The notes: generated by a model not told the origin, from the letters alone. A DNA stretch of 64,000 bases from Methylobacterium sp. W2 (GCF_020662345.1 NZ_VMOA01000002.1:62001-126000); one strand, 5' to 3'. Shown: positions 1 through 8,948, counted from the first letter of the stretch. A program made the numbers and translations.

Positions 1-87
1 GAGCCCCTGGGAGATGCGGTGCTCCATGCTCAGGAGGCGGGCCGGAAGTACATCAACGTCGCCTCGCGCGTCCTCGCAGGCAAATAA
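1..87 (+). CDS. PTS system EIIA component, mannose type (3' end only)
   Basis: Only the last 28 codons lie in the window; the reading frame is open from base 1 and ends at TAA 85-87. The peptide contains AGRKYINVASRVLAGK, which I recognise as the usual C-terminus of the alphaproteobacterial EIIA-Man-like protein of the nitrogen-type PTS. That protein accepts phosphate from HPr on a histidine, but the active-site part is upstream of the window. The next gene on the same strand is HPr, which is the expected neighbour. The call rests on a short tail plus context, so it is good but not certain. Confidence 0.7.
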   Translation, partial: EPLGDAVLHAQEAGRKYINVASRVLAGK

Positions 88-271
88 TACTTCCGCGAGA
101 CGAACGGACTTTCCCAAACATCCTCTGCCGGCTTATCAGGCAAGCGTGGCGATTTTCCGCGGCGTTGTCCCGGCGCGGTCGTGCCATCACTGGACGAGGA
201 TCGGGCCGGACGCAGCGGGCTAAATGTTGGCGGACCCGGCCACAGGGACAGGACAGGGACGGCACAGGCCC

Positions 272-598
272 ATGAGCGACGCTTACGACGACGACGATGT
301 CGAGCCCGAGATCATGGTCCCGGAGGGCGGCCACTTGAGGATCCTTCCGGTCATCAACCGGCGCGGACTGCACGCGCGAGCTTCGGCCAAGTTCGTACAG
401 ACGGTGGAGAAGTTCGAGGCTGCGGTGACCGTCACGCGCTCGGGCGAGACCGTGGGCGGACGCTCGATCATGGGCCTGCTCACCCTCGGCGCGGCACAGG
501 GCACCTCCATCGCCGTGGTGGCCTCTGGCAGCGATGCCGAAGCTTGCCTCCAAGCCATCACCGACCTCCTCGCCAACAAGTTCGGCGAGGACGAGTAG
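272..598 (+). CDS. ptsH: HPr-family phosphocarrier protein
   Basis: A 108-residue HPr with an acidic N-terminal extension of about 20 residues. The phosphoryl-accepting histidine is His34 in NRRGLHARASAKF. The second conserved site, the serine of GRSIMGLL (Ser65), is the one phosphorylated by HPr kinase in organisms that have it. In Alphaproteobacteria HPr relays phosphate from PtsP to EIIA proteins and acts in regulation rather than sugar uptake, because the membrane permeases are usually absent; that role is family knowledge. The start at 272 was preferred to an in-frame ATG at 224 because it removes 16 residues unlike HPr. It follows the EIIA gene by 184 bases on the same strand. Confidence 0.9.
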   Translation: MSDAYDDDDVEPEIMVPEGGHLRILPVINRRGLHARASAKFVQTVEKFEAAVTVTRSGETVGGRSIMGLLTLGAAQGTSIAVVASGSDAEACLQAITDLLANKFGEDE

Positions 599-638
599 AG
601 GCCGGTTCGGCCTCTGATATCCGGAGCGTATAGGACGG

Positions 639-1493
639 TCAGGCCGCCCGCGTCTCGGCCTGCCGCCATACGATCGAGCCCGGACCGGCGCCGAGGCGCA
701 GGGCCGCTGCGACGATGACGCCATCCTTGCGCGCGAAATCGACGCTGGTCTGGCGCCTCTGGGCGAAGCGCCGCGTCACAACCCTGACCATGGACGAGGC
801 GGACGGATCCCGAACGATCGGGTTTCCGGACACCCGCGCATCGAACGAGAGATAGGCCTCGACGGCATCGCGGATGCGGAAGGGCTCGGTGATGCGCTCG
901 ATCTCGACGCCATCGCGAGTCCACGGTCCGGCAAGCCGCACGCCCACACGATCCCGCGCCGGCACGACTTGGGCCTCGGACGCTTCCGAAAGGAGGACCG
1001 TCTCCTCCGGTGCGGGCACGACGGGGGGCGGGATCATGATCAGCGTCGAGCGGGGATGGACCGCCTTGACCGCCGCCCGCAAGGCGCCCTCGACCTCATC
1101 GAGGAACCCGGGCTCGATGGTGGGCGCGACGACCGGACCGGGCGGGTACCAGCCCTGCGCCCGGCCGTTGCCCCACAGGCCATGCGGCATGGACAGGGGA
1201 ATGACGCCGCGCAGGCGCGCGAACTCGCCCTGCCCGCTCCACGCGAAGGCGAAGACGAGATCGCGGCCGCCGGACTGATGCACGGCCGCGGTGAGCAGGT
1301 AGTCAGGGTCGGCGTAGATCGGTTCCGGCCAGCGGATGCGGGTCAGGAGCGCGCGCCACGCGTCGACCTCCACCGGTTCCACCACGTTGGGCCGCCTCAA
1401 GACGATGCGACACCCGCCCGCGTCGACATCCGTCCCGAATCGCTCCGCTTCTACGAACCGGCCACCCTCGATGATGCTCAGCCCCTGTCTCAT
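639..1493 (-). CDS. CelD/BioF2-like GNAT-fold acyltransferase, apparently short at the C-terminus
   Basis: A 284-residue protein with no catalytic motif that I can name. The stretch after residue 210 (EAYLSFDARVSGNPIVRDP, then SMVRVVTRRFAQRRQTSVDF and a block ending in SIVWRQAETRAA) follows the pattern of the CelD/BioF2 acetyltransferase-like domain: an EAYL helix, a G-x-A/I-L-x-DP loop, then DG-x-x-VAA. Family members continue about 60 residues beyond the WK/WR of the last strand, whereas this protein stops four to six residues after it. It may be truncated or a divergent short form. It lies 138 bases downstream of the CobW-family gene on the same strand, with a palindrome just before its start. 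Function is unassigned beyond probable acyl transfer. Confidence 0.55.
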   Translation of the reverse strand: MRQGLSIIEGGRFVEAERFGTDVDAGGCRIVLRRPNVVEPVEVDAWRALLTRIRWPEPIYADPDYLLTAAVHQSGGRDLVFAFAWSGQGEFARLRGVIPLSMPHGLWGNGRAQGWYPPGPVVAPTIEPGFLDEVEGALRAAVKAVHPRSTLIMIPPPVVPAPEETVLLSEASEAQVVPARDRVGVRLAGPWTRDGVEIERITEPFRIRDAVEAYLSFDARVSGNPIVRDPSASSMVRVVTRRFAQRRQTSVDFARKDGVIVAAALRLGAGPGSIVWRQAETRAA

Positions 1494-1514
1494 TCGGTGA
1501 TTCCGCTACCGATG

Positions 1515-1531
1515 TGTTCCGAAATGGAACA
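1515..1531. promoter_or_regulatory. Operator-like inverted repeat before the acyltransferase gene
   Basis: TGTTCC-5-GGAACA, centred about 30 bases upstream of the ATG at 1493 (minus strand), inside a 138-base spacer that also carries an AT-rich TATATA stretch at 1559-1564. Position and symmetry suit a repressor site. It is GTTC-N7-GAAC, an inverted form, not the direct GTTC-N7-GTTC of the alphaproteobacterial LexA box, so I do not call it an SOS box. Confidence 0.3.
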
Positions 1532-1631
1532 TCACTCTCCGCCATACGGCCAAGCATGGTATATAGAATCAAAATGAATGCCGCCCAGCCATTCCCGAAA
1601 CAGGACGGGTCCTGCCGAAGAGACCGGTGAC

Positions 1632-2750
1632 CTAGCCTCCGGGAATCGCCAGCGGATTGGCCGTCAGAGCGGCGGCATCGGGCGCATCGATCCTCGGACG
1701 CCCGAGGAAGGCATCCCACAGGCCGGTGACGAAGGCCGGATCGAGATCGCGCACGATCAGGACGAGGCGCGAGCGGTGATCGTCGTCGGGCCATGCGGCG
1801 AGCTGGACCGGCATATGGATGACATGCTGGACGCCGTGGACCACCACGGGACGATCCGGTTCGTCGGCGAGCGCCACCAGCCCCTTCAAGCGCAGGAGCT
1901 TCGGGCCGTGTCCGGACCGCAGGAGATCGAGGAACATCTCGAAGGCCGCCCGCTTCACCGGCACGTCGCTGGTGAGGGTGAAGGCCCGGATCGCGGCATC
2001 GTGGCGGTTCACGTCGTGATGGTGGTGGCCGTGATGATGATCGTGGTCCGGGAAGGCCTCGGCGCCGAGCCAAGCACGGATATCCTCGCTCTTGCCGTCC
2101 AGGCCGAAAAACCCGCCAAGAAGCTCCGACGGCGCCACGTCGGGGCCATGAATGGGCGCCGTGGGATTGAGGATCCGGAGGCGGGCGCGCAGGGCGTCGC
2201 TGCCGGTGTCAACGAGATCCTCCTTCGCCAGCACGATCCTGTCAGCCACGGCGACCTGGCGCAGGGCCTCGGGATGAGCGTCGAGGGTGGACGCGCCGTT
2301 GACCGCGTCCACCACGGTGACGACGGCCTGCAGCCGGTACCGCAGGGCGAGATAGGGATGGTAGATCAGCGCGTGGAGGATCGGGGCCGGGTCTGCGAGG
2401 CCCGTCGTCTCGATGACGACCCGGCGGAACGGCGTGATGCGGCCATTGTCGCGCTTGCGCAGCAGATCTTCGAGGGTGGCGATGAGGTCGCCGCGCACGG
2501 TGCAGCACAGGCACCCGGCGCCGAGCAGGATCATGTCCTCGTCCACCGTCTCGATCAGGAGGTGATCGAGGCCGATCTCGCCGAACTCGTTGACGATGAC
2601 CACGGTGTCCGACAGGGCCGGATCGCGCAGCATCCGGTTGAGGAGCGTGGTCTTGCCGGCTCCGAGGAAGCCGGTGAGCACCGTGAGCGGGATCGGCTCG
2701 GGACGGCGCGGATCGTTGTTCGGAGACGTGGGCGGGGAAGGATTGGCCAT
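1632..2750 (-). CDS. CobW-family (G3E) GTP-binding metallochaperone
   Basis: 372 residues. The P-loop is GFLGAGKTT at residues 27-35, and the metal-binding CxCC motif of the family is GCLCCTVRG (Cys80, Cys82, Cys83). A histidine-rich stretch (DHDHHHGHHHH, about residue 236) separates the GTPase domain from the CobW C-terminal domain, which holds the conserved LLRLKG strand. Members move zinc or cobalt into target enzymes using GTP; which metal is used here cannot be read from the sequence. It starts 31 bases after the carboxypeptidase gene ends, on the same strand, so the two are probably cotranscribed. The cobalamin genes cobS/cobT are 54 kb away, so a role in cobalamin synthesis is not favoured. 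Confidence 0.88.
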   Translation of the reverse strand: MANPSPPTSPNNDPRRPEPIPLTVLTGFLGAGKTTLLNRMLRDPALSDTVVIVNEFGEIGLDHLLIETVDEDMILLGAGCLCCTVRGDLIATLEDLLRKRDNGRITPFRRVVIETTGLADPAPILHALIYHPYLALRYRLQAVVTVVDAVNGASTLDAHPEALRQVAVADRIVLAKEDLVDTGSDALRARLRILNPTAPIHGPDVAPSELLGGFFGLDGKSEDIRAWLGAEAFPDHDHHHGHHHHDVNRHDAAIRAFTLTSDVPVKRAAFEMFLDLLRSGHGPKLLRLKGLVALADEPDRPVVVHGVQHVIHMPVQLAAWPDDDHRSRLVLIVRDLDPAFVTGLWDAFLGRPRIDAPDAAALTANPLAIPGG

Positions 2751-2781
2751 GGAACCGGCCTACCCTGCCGCCGCCGCTGGC

Positions 2782-4305
2782 TCAATCCTCGGCGGATCGC
2801 GCAGCGGAAGTCTTGCTGGTGCCGGATGCCTTGGCGGCGCTCTTCACAGGCTTCACAGCGGGCTTGGCGGCGGATGACTTGGCCGCGGTCTTGTCGCCAG
2901 CCTTCGCCGCCGGCTTTTCCGGGACCTTGTGGGCCGGCTTCGCCGCGGTTTTTGCAGCGGGCTTCTTGCCGGTATCGACCTTGGCGGAGGATCTCGCACC
3001 TCCCGCGATCACCGGCGTCGTCTCCACCGGAGCATAGGCGCTGGCGGTGGCGGGCACGACGCCCTTGCCGTTCGCAGCCGGCTTGGCGAGCCTCGACGCC
3101 TCGCGCTTGGCGTTCGCGGCCTCGAGCTTCGTCTTGCGGGCCTCCGCGATCTTGGCGGCGCGTTCCGCCTTCTCGGCCTCGGCCTGCTCGTTCAGGGCGA
3201 TGGCGCCTTCGGCCGGATCGCGGCCGATCCAGACCAGGATCGGCTGCAGGGGGGCGCGCGGCGGCAGGGCACGGCCCTTCAGGGAGCCGTTGTTGAGGGT
3301 GGCGAAGGCGAGCGCCGAGCCCACGGGCGCGGCGGCGGCCAGGATCGAGGCGTTCTCGCTGCCGGCCTGCGAGGCGATGGGGCCCGGCCCCTCGTCGACG
3401 GGCAGGGCCTTGCGCTTGTCGCAGATATAGGGACGCAGGTCCGGAGGCTCGGAGATGGCGGACGCGGGCAGCGAATCGATGGTCGGCGCCGTCCATCCTG
3501 CCGACTGGGCAAAGCCGTAATCGAACAGGTCGGACGCCTTGAGGTCGCGCTCGCGGGCGCTCGGCTGGCCCATGATGATGGTGATGAGGCGGCGGCCGTT
3601 TCGGGTGGCGCTGGCCACGACGTTGAAACCGCCCGAACAGATGAATCCGGTCTTCATGCCGTCGGCCCCGGCATAGCGGCCGAGCAGGCCGTTATGATTG
3701 GCCATGATCGACTTGCCGAACTGGATCGCGCTGATCGAGAACAGGGCGCGGTTGTCAGGAAAGTCGCGGATCAGTGCCCGGCCGAGCACTGCCATGTCGC
3801 GGGCCGAGGTCCATTGCCGGGCGTCCGGCAGGCCGTTGGGATTGGTCCAGCGACTCTCGCGCATTCCGATCCGGGCGGCGGTCTCGTTCATGATGGCTGC
3901 GAAGCCTTCGACGGAGCCGCCGAGATTTTCGCCGATCGCCCAGGCGACATCGTTGGCCGACTTGACCATGATGATCTTCAGGGCGTTGTCGAGGGTCAGC
4001 TGCGTGCCCGGCCGGAACCCCATCTTCGAGGGCGGCTCGGCGGCGGCGGCGGGCGAGATGGTGATGAGCGAGTCGAGGGAGACCTTGCCCTGCCGCACCA
4101 TGTCGAGGGCGACGTAGGCGGTCATCAGCTTGGTGATGGAGGCGGGGAACCACGGGTCGGTGGCACCCTGAGCGTAGATGACCTTGCCGGAATCGACCTC
4201 GACCACGAGGATCGGCGCCGTCACCGCGCCGGCCGCACCCGCTCCGAGCAATCCCGCAGCCGTGGCGAGACCAAGGACGAGGCGGCGCAACAATCGGTTC
4301 GACAT
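2782..4305 (-). CDS. D-alanyl-D-alanine carboxypeptidase, peptidase S11 family
   Basis: 507 residues with a signal peptide (RR at 6-7, hydrophobic 9-26, cleavage likely after AAGA/GAV near 27). The three penicillin-binding motifs are present: SITK (Ser56, Lys59), SAN (Ser116-Asn118) and KTG (218-220). The enzyme trims the terminal D-Ala of peptidoglycan pentapeptides in the periplasm. It is longer than the usual ~390-400 residues because of a tail from about residue 380 that is rich in Ala and Lys (repeated KPAAK-type units). This tail is predicted to be unstructured and positively charged, perhaps contacting the wall or membrane (inference). It is first in a probable operon with the CobW-family gene and diverges from queE. 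Confidence 0.93.
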   Translation of the reverse strand: MSNRLLRRLVLGLATAAGLLGAGAAGAVTAPILVVEVDSGKVIYAQGATDPWFPASITKLMTAYVALDMVRQGKVSLDSLITISPAAAAEPPSKMGFRPGTQLTLDNALKIIMVKSANDVAWAIGENLGGSVEGFAAIMNETAARIGMRESRWTNPNGLPDARQWTSARDMAVLGRALIRDFPDNRALFSISAIQFGKSIMANHNGLLGRYAGADGMKTGFICSGGFNVVASATRNGRRLITIIMGQPSARERDLKASDLFDYGFAQSAGWTAPTIDSLPASAISEPPDLRPYICDKRKALPVDEGPGPIASQAGSENASILAAAAPVGSALAFATLNNGSLKGRALPPRAPLQPILVWIGRDPAEGAIALNEQAEAEKAERAAKIAEARKTKLEAANAKREASRLAKPAANGKGVVPATASAYAPVETTPVIAGGARSSAKVDTGKKPAAKTAAKPAHKVPEKPAAKAGDKTAAKSSAAKPAVKPVKSAAKASGTSKTSAARSAED

Positions 4306-4691
4306 CAGGCCCGTCTCGAAAGGGAACGCCCCGACGCCATCATGGCCGGTCCGTCCAAAGAAAAATAGCGCACCGGCCGCGCTTTGGCGAGGAATGCCAG
4401 CCTTCGGCCATCCCTACGAGAAGGCCCGGCGCGAATGCCCATCAACGCCGTCTCCGTGGCGAGACCATGGCGATGCGGCCGAACGATTGGTGCGATGCAC
4501 AGGCCCGGTCAGGCAGACGTCATGCGAGCGAAGGCCGGACGTTGCCGCGCGCGCATGGTTGCGTTGGGCTCCGCCCCATGGCCTCGGAGCGGGGAGGCGT
4601 CTATGGGCTGTCACATCGCGTCGCGATGTTGGAGGCAGGCCGTTCCCCATCGCGGGACGGGGGCCTTCCGGGGAGATCGGCTGAGAGAGCG
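4306..4691. other. Divergent intergenic region between carboxypeptidase and queE
   Basis: 386 bases containing the promoters of both flanking genes. Open frames here overlap each other and show no protein-like composition. I looked for the loop and A-rich tail of a preQ1 riboswitch before queE and did not see one. Confidence 0.4.
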
Positions 4692-5324
4692 ATGGGCTAC
4701 GCGGTCAAGGAACTGTTCCACACCCTCCAGGGTGAAGGAGCCCAGGCGGGCCGAGCCGCGGTGTTCTGCCGGTTTGCCGGCTGCAATCTCTGGTCCGGCC
4801 GCGAGGAGGACCGCGCCACGGCCGCCTGCACCTTCTGCGACACGGACTTCATCGGCATGGACGGCGAGGGTGGCGGGCGCTTTTCGACGCCTGAGGCTCT
4901 GGCCGACGCCATCGCCGCCACCTGGGAAGGCGGCGCTTCTCACCATTACGTGGTCTTCACCGGCGGCGAGCCGCTGCTGCAGCTCGACCCCGCCCTGATC
5001 GCGGCGATGCATGCGCGCGGATTCGAGATCGCAGTGGAGACCAACGGAACCCTGGCGGCCCCCGAGGGAATCGACTGGATCTGCGTGAGCCCGAAGGCGG
5101 GCAATGCCTTGGTCCAGACCACCGGACACGAGCTGAAGCTGGTCTACCCGCAGGACGAGGCTCTTCCCGAGCGCTTCGCCGCCCTCGACTTCCGCCACCA
5201 TTGGCTCCAGCCCATGGACGGCCCCGATCGCCTTGCCCATACCCGGGCGGCAGTGGAGTATTGCCGCCGCGACGCGCGCTGGCGGCTGTCGCTGCAGACT
5301 CACAAGATCATCGGCATTCCGTGA
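4692..5324 (+). CDS. queE: 7-carboxy-7-deazaguanine synthase (radical SAM)
   Basis: 210 residues. The enzyme converts 6-carboxytetrahydropterin to 7-carboxy-7-deazaguanine with SAM and a 4Fe-4S cluster, in the pathway to queuosine. The cluster ligands are spaced C31-x14-C46-x2-C49 (CNLWSG ... AACTFCDTDF), the expanded spacing found in many proteobacterial QueE proteins. GGEPLL is the SAM-binding GGEP motif, and the N-terminal VKELFHTLQGEG is the substrate-contacting signature. The ATG at 4692, preceded by GAGAGAG, begins exactly at the conserved N-terminus; longer in-frame starts to 4467 would add 75 residues not found in the family. It is first in queE-queD-queC. Confidence 0.95.
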   Translation: MGYAVKELFHTLQGEGAQAGRAAVFCRFAGCNLWSGREEDRATAACTFCDTDFIGMDGEGGGRFSTPEALADAIAATWEGGASHHYVVFTGGEPLLQLDPALIAAMHARGFEIAVETNGTLAAPEGIDWICVSPKAGNALVQTTGHELKLVYPQDEALPERFAALDFRHHWLQPMDGPDRLAHTRAAVEYCRRDARWRLSLQTHKIIGIP

Positions 5325-5370
5325 CCGCCATCCGGCCACCCCATCGCGTTTAAATTCTGTAGAGTCGTCC

Positions 5371-5730
5371 ATGAAGATCACCCAAGCCTTCACCTTCGAG
5401 GCGGCGCACCGCTTGCCTAACGTGCCCGAGACGCATCGCTGCCACCGGATGCATGGGCATTCCTACCGGGTCGAGCTGACGATCTCCGGCGCCGTAGACC
5501 CGGCGACGGGCTGGGTGGTGGACTTCTTTGACGTGGAGCACGCCTTCGCGCCGATCCTGGCCCAGCTCGACCATTACTGCCTCAACGAGATCGAGGGGCT
5601 GGAGAACCCCACCGCCGAGCACATCGCGGCCTGGATCTGGCATCGGACGAAGCCCTCCCTGCCCGGCCTGTCCTCGGTCAAGGTGATGGAGACCCCGATG
5701 TCCTGGGCCGAATACGAAGGCGAATCCTGA
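5371..5730 (+). CDS. queD: 6-carboxy-5,6,7,8-tetrahydropterin synthase
   Basis: 119 residues, normal for QueD. It turns dihydroneopterin triphosphate into 6-carboxytetrahydropterin, the substrate of QueE. Zinc ligands are His13 (FEAAHRL) and His28/His30 (HRMHGHSY), and the catalytic cysteine is Cys24 in the same loop. VDFFDVE and the LDH-like LDHYCLN segment are family signatures. The start at 5371 is the only ATG that gives the conserved [13 protein letters not shown] opening. It lies 46 bases after queE and 2 bases before queC, consistent with one transcript. Confidence 0.95.
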   Translation: MKITQAFTFEAAHRLPNVPETHRCHRMHGHSYRVELTISGAVDPATGWVVDFFDVEHAFAPILAQLDHYCLNEIEGLENPTAEHIAAWIWHRTKPSLPGLSSVKVMETPMSWAEYEGES

Positions 5731-5732
5731 CC

Positions 5733-6443
5733 ATGAGCGATGACGGCGCCCTGGTCCTGTTCTCGGGCGGACAGGATTCCACCACCTGCCTCGCCTGGGC
5801 GCTCGAGCGCTTTCCCCGGGTGGAGACCCTGGGCTTCGACTACAACCAGCGCCACCGGGTCGAGCTCGACGGGCGGGCCCACTTGCGCGAGACGATGGCG
5901 GCCATGAACCCGGCTTGGTTCCGGCGTCTGGGCCGCGACCACACCATCAGCCTCGATGCCCTCGGCAAAATCTCCGAGACCTCCCTCACCCGCAGCACCG
6001 AGATCGCCTTCGAGGCGGGTGGCCTGCCCAACACGTTCGTGCCCGGCCGCAACATCATCTTCCTGACCTTCGCCGCAGCCTTGGCCTACCGGCGGTCGCT
6101 GGGCCACATCGTCGGCGGCATGTGCGAGACGGATTATTCCGGTTATCCCGATTGCCGCGACGACACGATCAAGGCGCTCCAAGTGGCGCTGAATCTCGGC
6201 ATGGACCGCCGCTTCGTCCTCCACACGCCCCTTATGTGGATCGACAAGGCGGAGACCTGGAAGATGGCCAAGGACCTCGGCGGCCAACCCCTGGTGGACC
6301 TCATCGTCGAGGACACCCACACCTGCTACCTCGGGACGCGCGGGGAACGCCACGCCTGGGGCTACGGCTGCGGCACCTGCCCAGCCTGCGATCTGCGCGC
6401 GAAGGGCCATGCGAAGTTCATGGCCGAGGCGGTGGCGGAGTAA
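5733..6443 (+). CDS. queC: 7-cyano-7-deazaguanine synthase
   Basis: 236 residues. It converts 7-carboxy-7-deazaguanine with ammonia and ATP to preQ0. The PP-loop ATP-binding motif is SGGQDSTT (11-18). The C-terminal zinc site is a four-cysteine group (CYLG ... [13 protein letters not shown]). Other family signatures are GFDYNQRH and the [10 protein letters not shown] segment. The gene starts 2 bases after queD and ends the pathway operon. QueF, which makes preQ1 from preQ0, is not in the window. Confidence 0.96.
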   Translation: MSDDGALVLFSGGQDSTTCLAWALERFPRVETLGFDYNQRHRVELDGRAHLRETMAAMNPAWFRRLGRDHTISLDALGKISETSLTRSTEIAFEAGGLPNTFVPGRNIIFLTFAAALAYRRSLGHIVGGMCETDYSGYPDCRDDTIKALQVALNLGMDRRFVLHTPLMWIDKAETWKMAKDLGGQPLVDLIVEDTHTCYLGTRGERHAWGYGCGTCPACDLRAKGHAKFMAEAVAE

Positions 6444-6920
6444 GGTGGGCGCCCGCACCGTCGCGGACAGCGTAACCCGATTCGTGTCCGACTTTCGCGG
6501 TGCCGGGCTTATCCGCTTTTTCTCGCACGAGACGACCCGCGACATCCGTCCTGTTTCAGGACTGAATTCAGCCGCACTGCAGATTCTCGATCGAATACCA
6601 TAGAAATTACGGCGTAATTGACAGTCGATCTTTCATCGGCGAAAAAAGATCTGGCCCCATTGCACGACCGGAGGGCGCCGTGCTGGACATCATATTCTGG
6701 ATCTCCGCCTTTGTTTCCGTATTTGGCAGCATCGGGCTGATATGTATATTTTTTTGGCCCGAACAACGCCAATATATTGAATGGGACGATCACTCGATCA
6801 ACTGAACTATCACCATGAAAGCGCTTATCCCGCAGAGTAAAGCTTTGGGACAAGCGCAATCGATCCGCACCCGGACCGATCTTTCGATCAGCCCGGACGC
6901 ATGATGGTGTCAGGTCGGTT
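6444..6920. other. Convergent intergenic region
   Basis: 477 bases between the ends of queC and the beta-helix gene, lower in GC than its surroundings around 6580-6800. The largest frame (minus strand, 6509-6859, 116 codons) has no ribosome-binding site and no recognisable sequence, so I do not call it. I see no strong terminator hairpin. Confidence 0.4.
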
Positions 6921-8948
6921 TCAGCTCCACGCGAACTCGTTGATCAAGTGTGCCTGCGGTGTGATGTCCGCTTCGGTGGCATCAGCCACGGTGGCCGCAA
7001 CCTCGCCCCACAGAATGTTGGTGGGATTGCCCGCATTCTCGTAGGACGAGTTGGTGACCGACACGCCCTCCCCGGACGTGTTCCAGATGAGGGCGTTGGA
7101 GAGCGGCGCCCCCCGTCCCTGATCCGTGGCAATGTTGTCAAACGACCGGGTAAAGTCGAAGCTGACATCGTCGGTATAAGTGGAGAAGGCGCCGTTCCCC
7201 ATGTGGATCGCGTCGACGTGGCTGACCCTGCCGCCGGTGGACCCTTCCTCGAACATCACGCCGACGCCGCTCGGCGAATTGTTGCCGTCGATGACGCCGT
7301 TGGAGATGGTAACGTTGGCGCTCTGGTAGACGGAAATGTTGTCTTCGGTCCAGGACGTGGCAGCGTCGTTCTTGACGTAGAAGGTATCGAGGGTCGAATC
7401 CGGCGACTTGTCGAACTGCACGAGCTGTCCACGCGGGAATGGCCCGTGGAAGTCGTACCCCTCGATGCCGCTGAGGGCCGCGCCGGGCGAATTGAGCAGG
7501 TAGATGCCCGACGAGCCCTCGCGCAGGGTCGTGTCGATGACGGTGAGGTTGGTTCCCCGGTCGACATCGATGTTGTTCTGGCCCGTATCGGTCTCCGGCC
7601 CCGAAGCGGGTGCCCCCGCATTGATGATCTCGCTGTTCTCGATGCGGACGCCATCGGCGCCGATCACCGACACCCCGACACCGTCGGAATGATGGATCCT
7701 GACGTTCCTGAGCACGACGCCGTCGTGCTGGATCGACACGGCGGCGGTACCCTCGGCGTAGATGTCGAGGTTCTCGATGACCTGGCCGGCATACTCCGAC
7801 TGGATCGGGCCGTCGTGACGCGTCAGGGCGATCGAATCGACCGGCACGGTCGGCGGCGTCTCGATGGGATCGGGCACCGTCACCACCGGCGGGACTTCGA
7901 CGGGATCCGGTACGGGCAACACCGGCGCTGGGTCGACGGGCTCGGGGATCGTCACGATCGGGGTATCGCCGTTCCACGCGAACCCATTGGTCCAATGGGC
8001 TTGGGGTGCAATGTCCGCTTCGGTGACATCGGCCACGGTGGCCGCAACCTCACCCCACAGAATGTTGGTGGGATTGCCCGCATTCTCGTAGGACGAGTTG
8101 GTGACCGACACGCCCTCCCCGGACGTGTTCCAGATGAGGGCGTTGGAGAGCGGAGCGCCCCGTCCCTGATCCGTGGCAATGTTGTCGATCGACCGGGTGT
8201 GGTCGAAACTGACATCGTCAGTATAGGTGGAGAAGGCGCCGTTCCCCATGTGGATCGCGTCGACGTGGCTGACCCTGCCGCCGGTGGACCCTTCCTCGAA
8301 CATCACGCCGACGCCGCTCGGCGAGTTGTTGCCGTCGATGACGCCGTTGGAGATGGTGACGTTGGCGCTCTGGTAGACGGAGATGTTGTCTTCGGTCCAG
8401 GCAACGTCGGGATTGTTTTTGACGTAGAAGGTGTCGAGGGTCGAATCCGGCGACTTATCGAACTGCACGAGCTGTCCGCGCGGGAAAGGCCCGTGGAAGT
8501 CGTACCCCTCGATGCCGCTGAGGGCCGCGCCGGGCGAGTTGAGCAGATAGATGCCCGACGAGCCCTCGCGCAGGGTCGTGCCGGTGACGGTGAGGTTGGT
8601 TCCCCGGTCGACATCGATGTTGTTCTGGCCCGTATCGGTCTCCGGCCCCGAAGCGGGTGCCCCCGCATTGATGATCTCGCTGTTCTCGATACGGACGCCA
8701 TCGGCGCCGATCACCGACACCCCGACGCCGTCGGAATGATGGATCCTGACGTTCCTGAGCACGACGCCGTCGTGCTGGATCGACACGGCGGCGGTGCCCT
8801 CGGCGTAGATGTCGAGATTCTCGATGACCTGGCCGGCATATTCCGACTGGATCGGGCCGTCGTGACGCGTCAAGGCAATCGAATCAACGGGCGCCGACAC
8901 GGGCGATACGAGATCTTGATTCGGATTGCCGCCAATTACCTGATGCAT
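6921..8948 (-). CDS. Tandem-duplicated right-handed beta-helix protein of the EPS locus
   Basis: 675 residues. Two copies of a ~305-residue unit (starting at about residues 20 and 369) are joined by a Pro/Val-rich linker of repeated PDP-VE/IETPP units. Each unit shows the short periodic strands of a parallel beta-helix (VSIQHDGVVLRNVRIHHSD, GVRIENSEIINAG, NVTISNGVIDGNN), the fold of pectate lyases and other polysaccharide-acting proteins. No catalytic residues can be assigned. There is no Sec signal peptide at the chosen start, so the export route is unknown. The start at 8948 is preceded by GGAGAAACA; upstream in-frame starts at 9020 and 9068 lack a well-placed site. A role in modifying, binding or trimming the local exopolysaccharide is inferred from fold and position only. 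Confidence 0.8.
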   Translation of the reverse strand: MHQVIGGNPNQDLVSPVSAPVDSIALTRHDGPIQSEYAGQVIENLDIYAEGTAAVSIQHDGVVLRNVRIHHSDGVGVSVIGADGVRIENSEIINAGAPASGPETDTGQNNIDVDRGTNLTVTGTTLREGSSGIYLLNSPGAALSGIEGYDFHGPFPRGQLVQFDKSPDSTLDTFYVKNNPDVAWTEDNISVYQSANVTISNGVIDGNNSPSGVGVMFEEGSTGGRVSHVDAIHMGNGAFSTYTDDVSFDHTRSIDNIATDQGRGAPLSNALIWNTSGEGVSVTNSSYENAGNPTNILWGEVAATVADVTEADIAPQAHWTNGFAWNGDTPIVTIPEPVDPAPVLPVPDPVEVPPVVTVPDPIETPPTVPVDSIALTRHDGPIQSEYAGQVIENLDIYAEGTAAVSIQHDGVVLRNVRIHHSDGVGVSVIGADGVRIENSEIINAGAPASGPETDTGQNNIDVDRGTNLTVIDTTLREGSSGIYLLNSPGAALSGIEGYDFHGPFPRGQLVQFDKSPDSTLDTFYVKNDAATSWTEDNISVYQSANVTISNGVIDGNNSPSGVGVMFEEGSTGGRVSHVDAIHMGNGAFSTYTDDVSFDFTRSFDNIATDQGRGAPLSNALIWNTSGEGVSVTNSSYENAGNPTNILWGEVAATVADATEADITPQAHLINEFAWS
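6924..7841 (-). repeat. Long direct repeat, copy 2 (C-terminal half of beta-helix gene)
   Basis: About 918 bases that repeat at 7971-8888 with an exact offset of 1047 bases (349 codons). Long stretches are identical including third codon positions, so the duplication is recent or kept uniform by gene conversion. Confidence 0.9.
7971..8888 (-). repeat. Long direct repeat, copy 1 (N-terminal half of beta-helix gene)
   Basis: Partner of 6924-7841. The clearest protein differences are NPDVAWTED here against DAATSWTED in copy 2, and TVTGTTL against TVIDTTL. Confidence 0.9.

Noticed and set aside
1511..1535. A possible LexA (SOS) box.
   Set aside because: The alphaproteobacterial box is a direct repeat GTTC-N7-GTTC; here the second half is inverted (GAAC).
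1578..3296. A 572-codon plus-strand frame over the CobW and carboxypeptidase genes.
   Set aside because: Antisense shadow of two well-identified genes; no ribosome-binding site and low-complexity composition.
4306..4691. Possible preQ1 riboswitch before queE.
   Set aside because: No class I or II preQ1 aptamer consensus or A-rich pseudoknot partner was found in the spacer.
6509..6859. A 116-codon minus-strand frame after queC.
   Set aside because: No ribosome-binding site, no recognisable motif, and residue order not typical of a folded protein.
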